DNA from: Micromonosporaceae bacterium KJ-029
GTDB lineage: Bacteria; Actinomycetota; Actinomycetes; Mycobacteriales; Micromonosporaceae
DNA length: 64,000 nt
Direction of reading: 5' to 3'
Assembly (NCBI GenBank): GCA_005402585.1
Contig: BIFP01000035.1
Coordinates: forward strand, 372,001-436,000
The notes beneath the pieces are model-generated. The model was not told the origin of the DNA, ran no database searches, and saw nothing but the letters and a program-made list of their open reading frames with translations. Below are positions 52,300-62,179 of the stretch, piece after piece. Position 1 is the stretch's first letter. Every line of letters starts with the position of its first letter. A program made the position numbers and the translations under genes.

Positions 52300-53001
52300 C
52301 AGCCGCAGCCTCGTGGGGCTCCGGGGGACGAGCGGACGGGAGCCAGGTAGCGCGATGGCCTCTGGTGGGTCACAATCCGCCTCCGAGACCCCGGGGGTCA
52401 GCTGCCCGCTACGCGAACTGCCAGGATCTCCGCCAGGCCGGGTGACGTCAGCCGGATCCGCATCGCGCGCTGCCGTCCATTCTCAGATCCGAGCCGGCAG
52501 CCGAAGCGGGTGCGCAGGCGCCATCACCGGTTCGGGTGATGTCCCCCGATGCGCCGCCGCCAGCACGTGGACGAAGGCCGGCCCAACGCCGTCGGCCGCC
52601 ACCACGCCCGGCGCGACCACGTCACCGGGGACCGCCGAGGGCCACCGCACCCTGACTCTCGTTAGAGCGACCACAGCGACGCCCACCGCTGACGGGTCGC
52701 TGGCCCCGGCCTCGGAAGCCGGCTTGCCGGCCCGTTCGACGACGCGCTCACCCGGTTGCCCGCACCCGCCCGGGACCTGCACTTCCTGCTCGCCCCGACT
52801 GGCGTCAGCGAATCGAGCCGACCCCCGCCGCAGCCGCCTATGCCGCACACATCAACGCCGTCTGCGCCGGATCCGCGGAACGCATCCCGTTCGCCCACCG
52901 GCTGACCGAACGGGCCCAGATCCAGAACGCAGTGCCGGAGCACGCATGGCGTGCTCCGGCACTGGTCGGGAGCCGGCCGGCACCGGCTCGCCGTCATCCA
53001 C
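52300..53001. other. 700-bp stretch without a confident gene; contains terminator and a possible decayed frame
   Basis: Open frames exist on both strands but none has a ribosome site plus domain. One plus frame around 52800-52935 reads QRIEPTPAAAAYAAHINAV, then ERIPFAHRLTERAQIQNAV. This is more protein-like than its surroundings and may be the tail of a lost gene. The promoter for the MFS gene should be at about 52300-52400, and the terminator for the giant secreted protein is at 52931-52963. Confidence 0.4.
52931..52963 (-). terminator. Hairpin terminator after the giant ThuA protein gene
   Basis: Perfect 15-bp arms AGTGCCGGAGCACGC and GCGTGCTCCGGCACT flank a 3-nt loop (ATG). It lies 38 bp after the stop of the 2002-residue secreted protein, on the minus strand. 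Confidence 0.85.
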
Positions 53002-56000
53002 TCACAGGTCGGCCCTCAGGTACGCGCCGGCTGCGAGCAGCTGCGTCCGTACCGATTCGTCAGTGGCGGTCCTGGCCGCCGCCGCGTACCGGTCCAGCGC
53101 AGCCCTGGCCTGGTCCGGCTTCTTCGCCGCCGCCATGCTCTTGGCCGCCTGGAGCTGTCCGAACATCTTGCCGGCCAGCCCGTTGCTGATCAGACCCTCC
53201 GCCTGGTACCGCCGCACCAACGCCTGGGCGTTGTCGTAGGTCGCGAAGATCTCGAAGGCGACCGTCACCTCCGTTTCGTTGCCGGCCTTGTCGGTCGCCA
53301 CGACGGTCAGCTTGTGGCTGCCCGCCGTGGGCTCGACCTCCGCGCCGCTCTCGATCGGCACTCCGTCCAGGTGGAGGGCCACCGAGTCGACGCCCGAGGT
53401 GGCGTCCTGTGCCGTGGCGGCAATCGGCAGCGACGTGCCGAGGTCGTACTTGCCGCCCTTCGTCACGCCGTTGACGGTCACGACCGGGGCCGTGGTGTCG
53501 AGGCGTAGGGACACCGCCGTCGGCTCGGAGATGTTCCCGGCCTCGTCGATCGCCCGGAACCGCAGCTCCCGCAGGCCGTCCTCGGTCACCTGGACCGGGT
53601 CGCGGTACTGGGTCCAGGCGCCGTCGCCGTGGGCGAACTCGATGCGGACCGGGCCGCCGCGGTCATCGCTCGCCGAGGCGGTGACGGTCGGCGGCGAGGT
53701 GTACCAGCCCCGCTGGCCGTCCGGCTGTGCCGGGTCGACCGACACGGTCAGGCTCGGCGCCGTCGTGTCGAGGATCCGGAAGTAGTCGAACGCGACCGTG
53801 ACCGGCTGGGTCTGCTCCGGACCCAACGCCATCAGACCGAAGGAGGTCATCGCGGCGTCGTTGGTGACCGGCTGGCCGAGCGAGGTCCAGTTGATCCCGC
53901 CATCGCTGATCTGGGCCGAGTAGCGGTTGCCACTGCGGCTCAACCGCAGGTGGTACCAGCCACTCTCGGTCGAGTCGGGGATGTCGATCGACCGGTTGCC
54001 GCCGTTGCCGAACTGCGCGTTGCGTTCCGAGACGAGTTCGGCGCGCAGGTCGGTTCCCGTTCCGGCGGTGTTGTTGGCCACGACGTCAAACTTCACGTAG
54101 TTGTCGTCGTTGTTGTAGACCAGGAACCCGGCAAGCTGCCACCGGTGCAGCATCGTCGGCGTCAGCTTGGTCTCGATCGTCCAGTCACCGGCGGCGACGT
54201 CCGCGGGGATCTTCTGCAGGATGAAGTTCCGCGGCGAGTTGTTGGTGCCGTTGATGTCACCCTGCTGGGTCTCGATGCGCAGCGCTCCGTTGCTCACCGC
54301 GACCTTGGTCGAGTCGTACCGGACCACCGCGTTCCACCGGCAGCCGTCGATAGTGCTGCCGTCGAACTCGTCGCTGGGCGCGCGGACACCGTCGTCCGTG
54401 CTGTCCGGCGTGATGGTGAAGTGGTCGAACACCGCGTTGACCCGCGACGTCCCGATGTCCCCGGCGGCCATGGGCCCGACGGTCGCGTTCGGGATGACGT
54501 TCGCGGAGCCGGCGAGCGCGGTCCACGTCTGGCCGTCGGCGGAGTAGGCCGCGGTCAGCCGCTGGCCGTCGCTGACCAGTCGCAGGTGCGCCGTGGTGGG
54601 GAAGTTCGCCGGTACGCCCACGTTGGCGTGCCAGGTCCGTGTCCCGCCGGCCTCGGTCTGGAACTCCATGATCCGACCGCCGGACGAGTTGCGGGTGAAC
54701 GCCAGCTTGACGTAGTCGTTGTCGCTGCCGTGCATGAGCAGGCCGGCGTGCTGCCACTCGCGGTCGTGCGGGACCGTCACCTTCGTGGTGATCGTCCACG
54801 GACCGGTCTTCGCGCGCTGACCGGCGTAGCTGATCGGGCCGACGTTGGCCTCGTTGATGTCACCGTTGGTGACCGGCAGGACCAGTCCGCCACCGGTGAC
54901 CCGCACCGGCAGGTTCGGCGCACTCCGTACCGTGGTCCACCGGGTGCTGTTCAGCGTGTCGCCGTCGAAGTTGTCCGAGCCGCGGATGCCGCAACCCGGA
55001 GCGATCTCCGGCGGTGCCGGGTGGACGGCCTCGTTGACCAGCTTGAAACCGGTGAACTTCACCTCGCTGATGGCCGACGCGTGGTGCGCGGTGACCGCGA
55101 GGCCGATGTCCTGCTGGCTGGCCGCGCCGGGCAGCGTCACCGGGTCGCCGACCGCGGTGAACGACGTCCCGTCCTTGCTCCAGTACCCGTAGTACTTCCC
55201 GCCGTCACGCACGATCCGCACCCAGGACGGATAGCTCGTCGTGCTGGCGCCGGTGCTGGCGTCGAGCTGACCGTTGCCGTCGGTGTCGCGCAGCCACTCG
55301 AACCCGGAGCCGGCCCGCAGTGTCATCGCCGCGTACCCGGGCGAGCTGCCGGGTCGGGTGACGTCGTTGCGGACTATCAGACCGGCCTTGGCGGAGTTGT
55401 TCGTGTTCGTCTGGCTCTCGATCTTCACCGTGGCGGTCCAGGTGTTGCCGGCCGCCAACGGCAGGAACGCCGAGCCATACTGGTCGGTTCCCTGCCACAT
55501 GTTCGCGCCGCCGGCCTTGACGATCCAGGTGTCCTGATCCGGTCGGTCGAAGGTGGCGGTGGTGTTGGTGAAGGTCTGCCAGGCTCCGTAGAGGTCACCG
55601 ACCTCGACCGGCACGACGCGGGACGTCGTGTGGTGGCCCTTGTCGTTGGTCGCGACCGCGGTCAACTGGTAGCGCTTCTCAGAGGACGCGTTCCAGGTCA
55701 CCGAGTACGGGGCGGTGGTGTCGGTGCCGATCGAGGTGCCGTCGACGAAGAACTCGACCTTGGTGATGGTGTTCTCCGCGTCGCTCGCGTCGGCGGTCAC
55801 CTGGATCTCGCCCGGCTCCAGCTTGTCGGCCGGCGTCGGGGAGGTCACCTTGACCTTCGGCTTGCTGGTCGGCGAGACGCCCTTGCCGTCGGCCTCGATG
55901 AAGTTCAGGCGCCGCTCGCCCGCGCCCGGGAACACCACGTACAGGGTGAACGTCTTGCCGGGGTCGGACACCGAGACGGGGACGTCGACGTAGCCGCCGC

Positions 56001-59000
56001 TGGTGGTCGCCGGCACCTGCGCGGTGCCGAGGAGTTCACCGTCCGGCGCGTCCCGCCGCAGCTCGATCCGGCTCGCGCTGGTAGCCGACGCGCGCAGGAT
56101 CAGCCGATCCACGTTGTACAGACTGACCGGTTCGTACGACGCCCAGGCGCCGTTCTGGCCGGCGATAGAGTCCGCGTGTCCCTCGACGTCGCGGGACGGG
56201 GCGACCGTCACGTTCGACGAGTTGTGGAAGAACTCCGCCTCGCGGACCTTCGGGTACAGCAGGGTGGTGTCCGAACCGGTCAGGCTCGGGATGCCACCCG
56301 CGCCGCCCGAGTCGGTGTAGCGGCCGTCGAGCACGTAGAAGACGTTCATGTCCTCGCCGTGCCCGCCACCGAGAGCGGTGACGACCGAGCCGGTACGCCC
56401 GTGCAGCGGTTCGGCCGGGTGGGCGTGCTCGTCGTGGCCCAGCGCCGGTTGGATCACCACGTCGGCGTCGTCGATCTGGGTGTCCTCGGCATCGCTGACC
56501 GACAGGTTCCAGCTGATCTCGTCACCGAAGTCGAAGAAGGCGCCGTTGGGCGGCAGGTTGAACGCCACCTCCGGCCGGGTGTTGCCGACCGTGATCGGCA
56601 CGGTGGAGGTGCCGGTCTTGCCGTGCGGGTCGGTCACCGTGAGCCGGGCGTTGTATACGCCGTTCGCCGTGTAGGTGAAGTTCGGCTTCAGCTCGGTGGA
56701 GTCGACGCTGCCGTCCCCGGTGAAGTCCCACTCGTACCGCAGTTGCTCGTTCTCGGGGTCGGTGCTGCCCGAGCCGTCGAACTCCACCTTGAGCGGCGCC
56801 TGGCCGGAGTCCGGCGTGGCGCTGATCTTCGCCGTGGGCGAGCGCGATCCGGTGATGTAGTCGATCCGGTACAGCCCCGAGTTCGGGTTGTCACGGCCGA
56901 AGCCGCCGCCCCAGTCCAGCACGTACATCGAGCCCTCGGGGCCGAACTTGGAGTCGATCGGCGCGAGGAACTGCTGTTGCGGCAGGAACGGGTTGACCTT
57001 CTCGACCCCGCCCTGCCCGTTCGGGATGATCGAGTACATCTTGTTCCGCGCCCACTCGTAGAAGAACGGCTTGCCGTCGTAGTACGGCGGGAACTTGGTG
57101 TCCGACTGCAGGTCCGGGTCGTAGTCGTAGAACGGGCCGCCCATCGGGGCCAGGCCACCACCCTGCGGGATGACCGACGGCACCGAGGAACGCTTGTAGC
57201 CGTACCACATCTTCGCCGGCTGGGCCGGCGGCAGCTCGGTCAGGCCGGTGTTGCGCACCGAGTCGTTGATCGGGCGATCGCAGTCGAAGTACGCACCGAC
57301 CGTGACCGGGTTGGTCCGGTAGTCCACGTCCCGGAACGGCTCGTTGTTGCCCATGCACAGTGGCCAGCCGTAGAAGCCGGGCTCGGTGATGAGGTTCCAC
57401 TCGGAGATGCCGGCGGGGCCCCGGTCCGGGTTGTCGTTGCTGTTGTCCGGCGAGTAGTCGGCCATGCCGACGGCTCCGGTCTTCGGGTCGATCGAGAACC
57501 GGAACGGGTTGCGGAAGCCCATGGCGTAGATCTCCGGCCGGGTCTTCGCGGTGCCGGGCTCGAACAGGTTGCCCGCCGGGATGGAGTAGGTGCCGTCCGG
57601 CTCGGGGCGGATCCGCAGCAGCTTGCCGCGCAGGTCGTTGGTGTTGGCCGAGGTCTCCCGCGCGTCGTGGAAGGTTCCGGTCCGCTCCGACAGCGGGGCG
57701 TAACCGCCGGACGGCTCGGAGTGCGGGTTCACGTCGTCGCCGACGCCGAGGTAGAGGTTGCCGTCCGGGCCGAACGCGAGGCCGCCCCCGGTGTGACCGG
57801 GCTCGTCGGGGAGCCGCCGCGCCGGCACCTCGAGCAGGATCTTCTCGGAGGCGCGGTCGATCTGCGAGCCCGGGCCGACGGTGAGGCGGGACAGCCGGTT
57901 GAAGAAGTTCGCCGGGTCGCTGTCGTTCGAGCTCGCCGGTGAGTAGTAGATGTAGAGGTGGCCGTTGTCGGCGAAGCCCGGGTCGAGCGCGATACCGAGC
58001 AGACCGTCCTCACCGCCGGAGTACACCGGGATCGTGATCGCGGTCTTGGTCGTCCTGGTCTGCGGGTCGTACACCCGGATCTGGCCGCGCACCAGCTCGG
58101 TGAAGAAGACCCGGCCGTCCGGTGCGACGTCCATGGCGAACGGAGCGCTGGTGTTCTGGTCCAGCGGGACCCGCTCGTAGGTGTTCCAGTCGGTGCCGGA
58201 GCAGTCGCCCGGCGCCACCCCGGCGGCCCACTGCACGCCACCGAGGATGTGCTTCACCAGCTGCGTCTCGCCCGTGTAGTGGGCGCCGAAGTGGCCCATG
58301 CCGGTCATCCAGGCGCGGCCGCCGTCGTACGGCTTGCACCAGGAGATCGGGTGGTCGTAGCCCATGGCGTTGCCGCCCGGGTTGTACGTCGTCTCGTCCA
58401 TCGTGGCGAGCACGTGCGCGTTGCCGCGGACGTTGAGCGAGTAGTTGTACCACTCGTCGGCGCGCTGCCACCGCTGCGGCAGGTGAGCTGTCGACGGGTG
58501 GGTGTGGTCCTCGACGCGGACGGTGCCCGGCAGGCCGGGGCTGCTGCCGGTGGCGGCGTGGCCCGGCATCAGCGCGCCGATCATGTTGTCCCACCACGCG
58601 TAGTTCCCGCGCATGTCGGTCGCGTTGTGGATGGCGACGATGCCGTTGCCGGCCTGCATGTAGCGCTCCATCGCCGCCTTCTCGGCGGCGGACCACGGAT
58701 CGCCGGAGGCCTGGAACATCACCAGGGCGTCGAACTGCGCGAGATCCTCGTCGTTGAAGATCGAGGAGTCCTCGGTGTGCTGCGAGGTGATGCCGGCCTC
58801 GGCGAAGGCGGCCCGCAGCACGGGAACGCCCTGGTCGATGGCCTCGGTGTGCCGGAACTGAGTGGTCTTGGTGAAGATCAACACGTGTGCTTGGTCCTGC
58901 CGGTTTTCCTCGGCGGCCGCCGGCAGTGGGCTGACCATGGACAGCGCGAGGGCGCCGGCGAGTGGTAACGCGAGTAACCGTCCCCACCGGGGACGCCAGG

Positions 59001-59010
59001 TCACGTTCAT
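53002..59010 (-). CDS. Giant secreted multidomain protein: ThuA-like, PQQ-type sugar dehydrogenase, PKD, DUF1349-like and FIMAH domains
   Basis: The protein has 2002 residues. Signal peptide 1-33 (PLPAAAEE). Domains in order: ThuA-like (about 40-265, HVLIFTKTTQFRHTEAID, VAIHNATD, WMTGMGHFGAHY); GSDH-type propeller (about 285-760, GEDGLLGIALDPGF, GHTGGGLAFGPDGNLYLGVGDD, FYGWPLCMGNNEP); PKD (about 770-860, FDGSGSTDPENEQLRYEWDF); a carbohydrate-binding-like domain (about 900-1070). An Ig-like domain comes next, then three concanavalin-like DUF1349-type domains (about 1170-1740), Ig-like domains, and a C-terminal helical FIMAH-type domain (about 1915-2000). It probably binds and oxidises polysaccharide-derived sugars outside the cell. 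It lies downstream of a sugar ABC operon on the same strand. Confidence 0.9.
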   Translation of the reverse strand: MNVTWRPRWGRLLALPLAGALALSMVSPLPAAAEENRQDQAHVLIFTKTTQFRHTEAIDQGVPVLRAAFAEAGITSQHTEDSSIFNDEDLAQFDALVMFQASGDPWSAAEKAAMERYMQAGNGIVAIHNATDMRGNYAWWDNMIGALMPGHAATGSSPGLPGTVRVEDHTHPSTAHLPQRWQRADEWYNYSLNVRGNAHVLATMDETTYNPGGNAMGYDHPISWCKPYDGGRAWMTGMGHFGAHYTGETQLVKHILGGVQWAAGVAPGDCSGTDWNTYERVPLDQNTSAPFAMDVAPDGRVFFTELVRGQIRVYDPQTRTTKTAITIPVYSGGEDGLLGIALDPGFADNGHLYIYYSPASSNDSDPANFFNRLSRLTVGPGSQIDRASEKILLEVPARRLPDEPGHTGGGLAFGPDGNLYLGVGDDVNPHSEPSGGYAPLSERTGTFHDARETSANTNDLRGKLLRIRPEPDGTYSIPAGNLFEPGTAKTRPEIYAMGFRNPFRFSIDPKTGAVGMADYSPDNSNDNPDRGPAGISEWNLITEPGFYGWPLCMGNNEPFRDVDYRTNPVTVGAYFDCDRPINDSVRNTGLTELPPAQPAKMWYGYKRSSVPSVIPQGGGLAPMGGPFYDYDPDLQSDTKFPPYYDGKPFFYEWARNKMYSIIPNGQGGVEKVNPFLPQQQFLAPIDSKFGPEGSMYVLDWGGGFGRDNPNSGLYRIDYITGSRSPTAKISATPDSGQAPLKVEFDGSGSTDPENEQLRYEWDFTGDGSVDSTELKPNFTYTANGVYNARLTVTDPHGKTGTSTVPITVGNTRPEVAFNLPPNGAFFDFGDEISWNLSVSDAEDTQIDDADVVIQPALGHDEHAHPAEPLHGRTGSVVTALGGGHGEDMNVFYVLDGRYTDSGGAGGIPSLTGSDTTLLYPKVREAEFFHNSSNVTVAPSRDVEGHADSIAGQNGAWASYEPVSLYNVDRLILRASATSASRIELRRDAPDGELLGTAQVPATTSGGYVDVPVSVSDPGKTFTLYVVFPGAGERRLNFIEADGKGVSPTSKPKVKVTSPTPADKLEPGEIQVTADASDAENTITKVEFFVDGTSIGTDTTAPYSVTWNASSEKRYQLTAVATNDKGHHTTSRVVPVEVGDLYGAWQTFTNTTATFDRPDQDTWIVKAGGANMWQGTDQYGSAFLPLAAGNTWTATVKIESQTNTNNSAKAGLIVRNDVTRPGSSPGYAAMTLRAGSGFEWLRDTDGNGQLDASTGASTTSYPSWVRIVRDGGKYYGYWSKDGTSFTAVGDPVTLPGAASQQDIGLAVTAHHASAISEVKFTGFKLVNEAVHPAPPEIAPGCGIRGSDNFDGDTLNSTRWTTVRSAPNLPVRVTGGGLVLPVTNGDINEANVGPISYAGQRAKTGPWTITTKVTVPHDREWQHAGLLMHGSDNDYVKLAFTRNSSGGRIMEFQTEAGGTRTWHANVGVPANFPTTAHLRLVSDGQRLTAAYSADGQTWTALAGSANVIPNATVGPMAAGDIGTSRVNAVFDHFTITPDSTDDGVRAPSDEFDGSTIDGCRWNAVVRYDSTKVAVSNGALRIETQQGDINGTNNSPRNFILQKIPADVAAGDWTIETKLTPTMLHRWQLAGFLVYNNDDNYVKFDVVANNTAGTGTDLRAELVSERNAQFGNGGNRSIDIPDSTESGWYHLRLSRSGNRYSAQISDGGINWTSLGQPVTNDAAMTSFGLMALGPEQTQPVTVAFDYFRILDTTAPSLTVSVDPAQPDGQRGWYTSPPTVTASASDDRGGPVRIEFAHGDGAWTQYRDPVQVTEDGLRELRFRAIDEAGNISEPTAVSLRLDTTAPVVTVNGVTKGGKYDLGTSLPIAATAQDATSGVDSVALHLDGVPIESGAEVEPTAGSHKLTVVATDKAGNETEVTVAFEIFATYDNAQALVRRYQAEGLISNGLAGKMFGQLQAAKSMAAAKKPDQARAALDRYAAAARTATDESVRTQLLAAGAYLRADL

Positions 59011-59109
59011 GAGATGGGGGACCTCTCTGGGACGCGAGAATCTACTGGTGTGGGCGTGACCGTGCGGCGTGCCGGCGCCGTCGGGCTGGTGTGGAGTTCG
59101 CCGTCGGCT

Positions 59110-59961
59110 CTAGGGCGTCACCCCCCGCAGGAACGTCAGGCCGTCCACGGCGATCGCATCCTGGCTGGCGGCGAGGGGACGCCAGATGGAGGCGGCGGTC
59201 GCGATCGTCGCGTTCTCCGCGGTGAACGACTCGATGCACAGCGGGCCGGTGTAGCCCGCGTCGTCGATCGCGGTGAGGATCGCCGGCCAGTCCAGGTGGT
59301 CGGCTCCCGGGGCACCGCGGTCGTTGCCGCAGACCTGGACGTGGGCCACCCGGCCGGCGGCCGCGCGGATCGCCGCCGGGATGTCCGTCTCCTCGATGTT
59401 CTGGTGGTAGAGGTCGAGCGCGACCCCACAGTGCGGCAGGTCGCCGATTGCCTCGAGGGTCTGGCCGATGGTGTTGAGCAGACTCGTCTCGTAGCGGTTG
59501 AGCGGTTCGACGGCCACCGTGACGCCGGCGGCCCCCGCGTACTCGACGACGGGGGCGAGGTTGTCCCGCAGTTGGGCGTACGCCGTGGCGCGCTCGGCGG
59601 GTGACAGCCGCCAGGTCCGGCCGACCGACGCGTACGCCGGCCCGGCGATCACCGGCGAACCGACCGTCGCGGCGGCGTCCACCACGCCGAACAGGTAGTC
59701 CTGTGTGGATCGGACGGTCCCCGGATCCGCCGCGGTCAGCTCACGACCGGGTGGCATCACGAGGCAGACGGTGGCGCCGAGTCCATAATCGGCGAGCACC
59801 TGGGCAGCCCGCCGAGCCTCCCAGTCACCCAGGTTCTCCACCGGGAGTTCGAGCACGTCGAAGCCCCACCCCGCGACCTTGGCCGCGAGGGCGGCCAAGG
59901 TCGCGTCGGTCAACGGTGAGCTCCACACCCAGGTGTTGACCCCGAGCAGATGCTTGCTCAC
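59110..59961 (-). CDS. Sugar phosphate isomerase/epimerase-like TIM-barrel protein (AP endonuclease 2 family)
   Basis: The GTG start at 59961 overlaps the binding-protein stop (GTGA); an in-frame GTG two codons earlier is also possible (283 residues as given). It is a xylose-isomerase-like barrel with the four metal residues expected for ketose 3-epimerases: Glu in VEPLNRYETSLLNT, Asp in ALDLYHQN, His in VAHVQVCGNDRG and Glu in LCIESFT. Relatives epimerise D-tagatose or D-psicose at C3 or act on inositol derivatives. As the last gene of the ABC operon it likely processes the imported sugar. Confidence 0.87.
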   Translation of the reverse strand: MSKHLLGVNTWVWSSPLTDATLAALAAKVAGWGFDVLELPVENLGDWEARRAAQVLADYGLGATVCLVMPPGRELTAADPGTVRSTQDYLFGVVDAAATVGSPVIAGPAYASVGRTWRLSPAERATAYAQLRDNLAPVVEYAGAAGVTVAVEPLNRYETSLLNTIGQTLEAIGDLPHCGVALDLYHQNIEETDIPAAIRAAAGRVAHVQVCGNDRGAPGADHLDWPAILTAIDDAGYTGPLCIESFTAENATIATAASIWRPLAASQDAIAVDGLTFLRGVTP

Positions 59962-61133
59962 TTCCACGGCCCCGGGTAGCCCGGCATCTCCTCACAGCCG
60001 CACATCGCGTAGTGCAGCGGCGGCATGTCCTGCTTGACGTACGACGCGACGTTGTCGCTGGTGATCCGCGGCTGCGGCAGCACCCACTCCTTCGGCACCT
60101 GCTCGCCCTTGAGGATCTTCAGCGCCGCGATGACCGGGGTACGCCACTGGTAGGTGGGGTAGGTGGGTGCAACGGCGGTCAGGCCCTCGTCGACCCACAG
60201 CCGCAGGAAGTCCTGCTGGTCCTCGCCGACGAAGGGGGGCACGTCGACCCCGGCGTCCTGGAACGCCTCGACCGCGGCGACGGCCGTCGCGCCGGCGTCC
60301 ATCCACACGCCGTCGATCTGCCCCACGCGCTGCAGGTAGTCGGAGACGATGCTCTTGGTCTTGGCCGCGTCGCCGTCGGTGAACTCCACCCCGGCCACGT
60401 CGAGTTCGCTGCCGGCGAAGATCTCGTTGGCTGCCGCCCAGCGCTGTTCGAGCACGTCGACGCCGGGCAGGATGCGCAGGGCGAGTACCTTGCCGCCCGG
60501 CTTGACCTTCTCCTTCAGGAACTCCGCGCCGTCCGCGCCGAAGGCGAAGCCGCCGATGGGGTGGATGAAGGTGACCGGGCAGGTGGTGTTGACGCCACGG
60601 TCGAACACGATCACCGGCACGCCGGTCGCGCACGCCTGCTCGACGGCGGGCGTCAGCGTGGCGGTGGTGTTCGGCGAGATGATGATCGCGGAACAGTTCC
60701 TGGCCGTCAGCGACTGGATGTCGCTGATCTGCTTGTCGTCCTTGGCCTCCGCGTCGAGCACGGTGAAGGTGCTGATCTCCGGGTGCAGCTTCACCTCCTC
60801 CTGCATGGTCTTGTAGCCGACCTGCCGCCACGGGTTGTTCACCGCGGCGTTGGAGAAGCAGAGGGTGTAGTTGCCGCCGGGCTTGGCGAACTTCGCCGTA
60901 TCGACCAGTTCCGGCTCGAGCATCTGCTCCCACGGCTTGCCGTCCGGGCCCTCCGGCGTGGCGCTGCGGAACGCCAGCTGACGGTTGTACTCGGCCTGGT
61001 CGAAGAACTCCGACTTGACGGCATCCGAACTGGATGGCGAGTCGCCAGGGGTGTTGTCGGCGGGCAGGTCGCTAGAGCATCCGGCGAGCGCGAGCGCGCT
61101 GGCCACGACCACCACGGACCATCTCTTGTTCAT
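59958..61133 (-). CDS. Sugar ABC transporter substrate-binding lipoprotein (RbsB-like, type 1 periplasmic-binding fold)
   Basis: The protein has 391 residues. The start ATG 61133 follows AAGGAG. The signal peptide has lipobox Cys19 (LAGCSS). A Ser/Asp linker precedes the Peripla_BP_4 fold: LCFSNAAVNNPWRQVGYKTM, IIISPNTTATLTPAVEQA, VIVFDRGVN, VDGVWMDAGATAV-type hinge strands and a C-terminal Cys-rich tail (MCGCEE). It captures a sugar outside the cell and delivers it to the two permeases. It follows the permease gene by 32 bp. The bound sugar is not predictable. Confidence 0.92.
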   Translation of the reverse strand: MNKRWSVVVVASALALAGCSSDLPADNTPGDSPSSSDAVKSEFFDQAEYNRQLAFRSATPEGPDGKPWEQMLEPELVDTAKFAKPGGNYTLCFSNAAVNNPWRQVGYKTMQEEVKLHPEISTFTVLDAEAKDDKQISDIQSLTARNCSAIIISPNTTATLTPAVEQACATGVPVIVFDRGVNTTCPVTFIHPIGGFAFGADGAEFLKEKVKPGGKVLALRILPGVDVLEQRWAAANEIFAGSELDVAGVEFTDGDAAKTKSIVSDYLQRVGQIDGVWMDAGATAVAAVEAFQDAGVDVPPFVGEDQQDFLRLWVDEGLTAVAPTYPTYQWRTPVIAALKILKGEQVPKEWVLPQPRITSDNVASYVKQDMPPLHYAMCGCEEMPGYPGPWK

Positions 61134-61165
61134 TATCGTTGATCTCCTTACTCGCTGCGAGGACA

Positions 61166-62179
61166 TCAGGAGGAGGCGGGTTGCGCGGTTTGCACGCTGT
61201 CCCGCGGTTTCGGCCACAACCGCAGCCGCTGCCGAACACCGCCGCCGAGTGATGCGTAGGCGACGGCGACGATGATGATTACGCCCTGCACGGCCGACTT
61301 GAGGGCGCCGCTGACGCCGAGCAGGTTCAGCAGTGTGAACAGGGCTTCCAGGGACAGCGCGCCGGCGGCGGCGGCGACCACCGACCCTCGTCCACCGCCG
61401 AGGAGGACGCCGCCCAGCACGACGGCGGTGATCGCCCGGAACTCCAGGCCGTTGCCGACCTGCGCGGAGACGCCGGCGAATCCGCCGAGCAGGATCGCGG
61501 CGACCGCGGCGAGCAGCCCGGAGAGGGTGAAGGCGAGCAGCCGCAGCCGGTCGACCTGGCCGCCGGACATTCGCACCGTGGCTTCGTTGTCGCCCACCGC
61601 CACCAGCGCCCGACCGGTGCCGCCGCGCATGAACAGCACCGCGGCCACCAGGATCGACAGCAGGATCAGCACCGACCACGGGACCTCTCCGAGCACCGGG
61701 ACGTCCGCGTTGCCGCGCCCGAACATCCGGAACCCGTCGGACAGCGCGCCGCGTGGGGCACCACCGGTCCACAGGAACGTGGCGCCGTCGAGCACGAGGA
61801 GCATGCCGAGCGTGACGATGAACGACGGCACCAGGAGTTTCGTCGTGACCAGCCCGTTGATCAGGCCGACCAGCAGGCCGAACCCGAGCACGAGCAGGAT
61901 CACCCAGGCCGTTGCCGACTCGTTGCCGCCGATGAGCCTCGCCGCGATGACCACCCCGGCGGTCACCAGCGCGCCCACCGACAGGTCGAATCCGCCGGAG
62001 ACGATGACGAAGTACTGCCCGATCGCGAGGATCATCAGCGGCGCGGCCCGTTTGAGCAGTGCCAGGTAGCCGGCGGGCTCGCTGTAGGCCGGGCCGACGA
62101 TCGCGAGGCCGATGAGCAGCAGGAGCAGGAAGACGAGCGCCGGTGCCGTGCCCTCGGCCAGGCGGGGACGCCAGGTCAT
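61166..62179 (-). CDS. Sugar ABC transporter permease (RbsC-like)
   Basis: The protein has 337 residues. The ATG 62179 overlaps the upstream permease stop (ATGA). It is the BPD_transp_2 fold with about 8-10 helices. The family blocks ILAIGQYFVIVSGGFDLSVG, FIVTLGMLLVLDG and the cytoplasmic ATPase-contact loop VGDNEATVRMSGG are present, with ITAVVLGGVLLGGGRGSV near the end. It forms a heterodimeric channel with the other permease (62176-63201). Confidence 0.93.
   Translation of the reverse strand: MTWRPRLAEGTAPALVFLLLLLIGLAIVGPAYSEPAGYLALLKRAAPLMILAIGQYFVIVSGGFDLSVGALVTAGVVIAARLIGGNESATAWVILLVLGFGLLVGLINGLVTTKLLVPSFIVTLGMLLVLDGATFLWTGGAPRGALSDGFRMFGRGNADVPVLGEVPWSVLILLSILVAAVLFMRGGTGRALVAVGDNEATVRMSGGQVDRLRLLAFTLSGLLAAVAAILLGGFAGVSAQVGNGLEFRAITAVVLGGVLLGGGRGSVVAAAAGALSLEALFTLLNLLGVSGALKSAVQGVIIIVAVAYASLGGGVRQRLRLWPKPRDSVQTAQPASS

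Noticed and set aside
53629..57942. 1437-codon plus-strand open frame opposite the giant exoprotein
   Set aside because: It is a run of Val/Arg/Gly/Asp without domains, explained by GC-rich third positions of the minus-strand gene.
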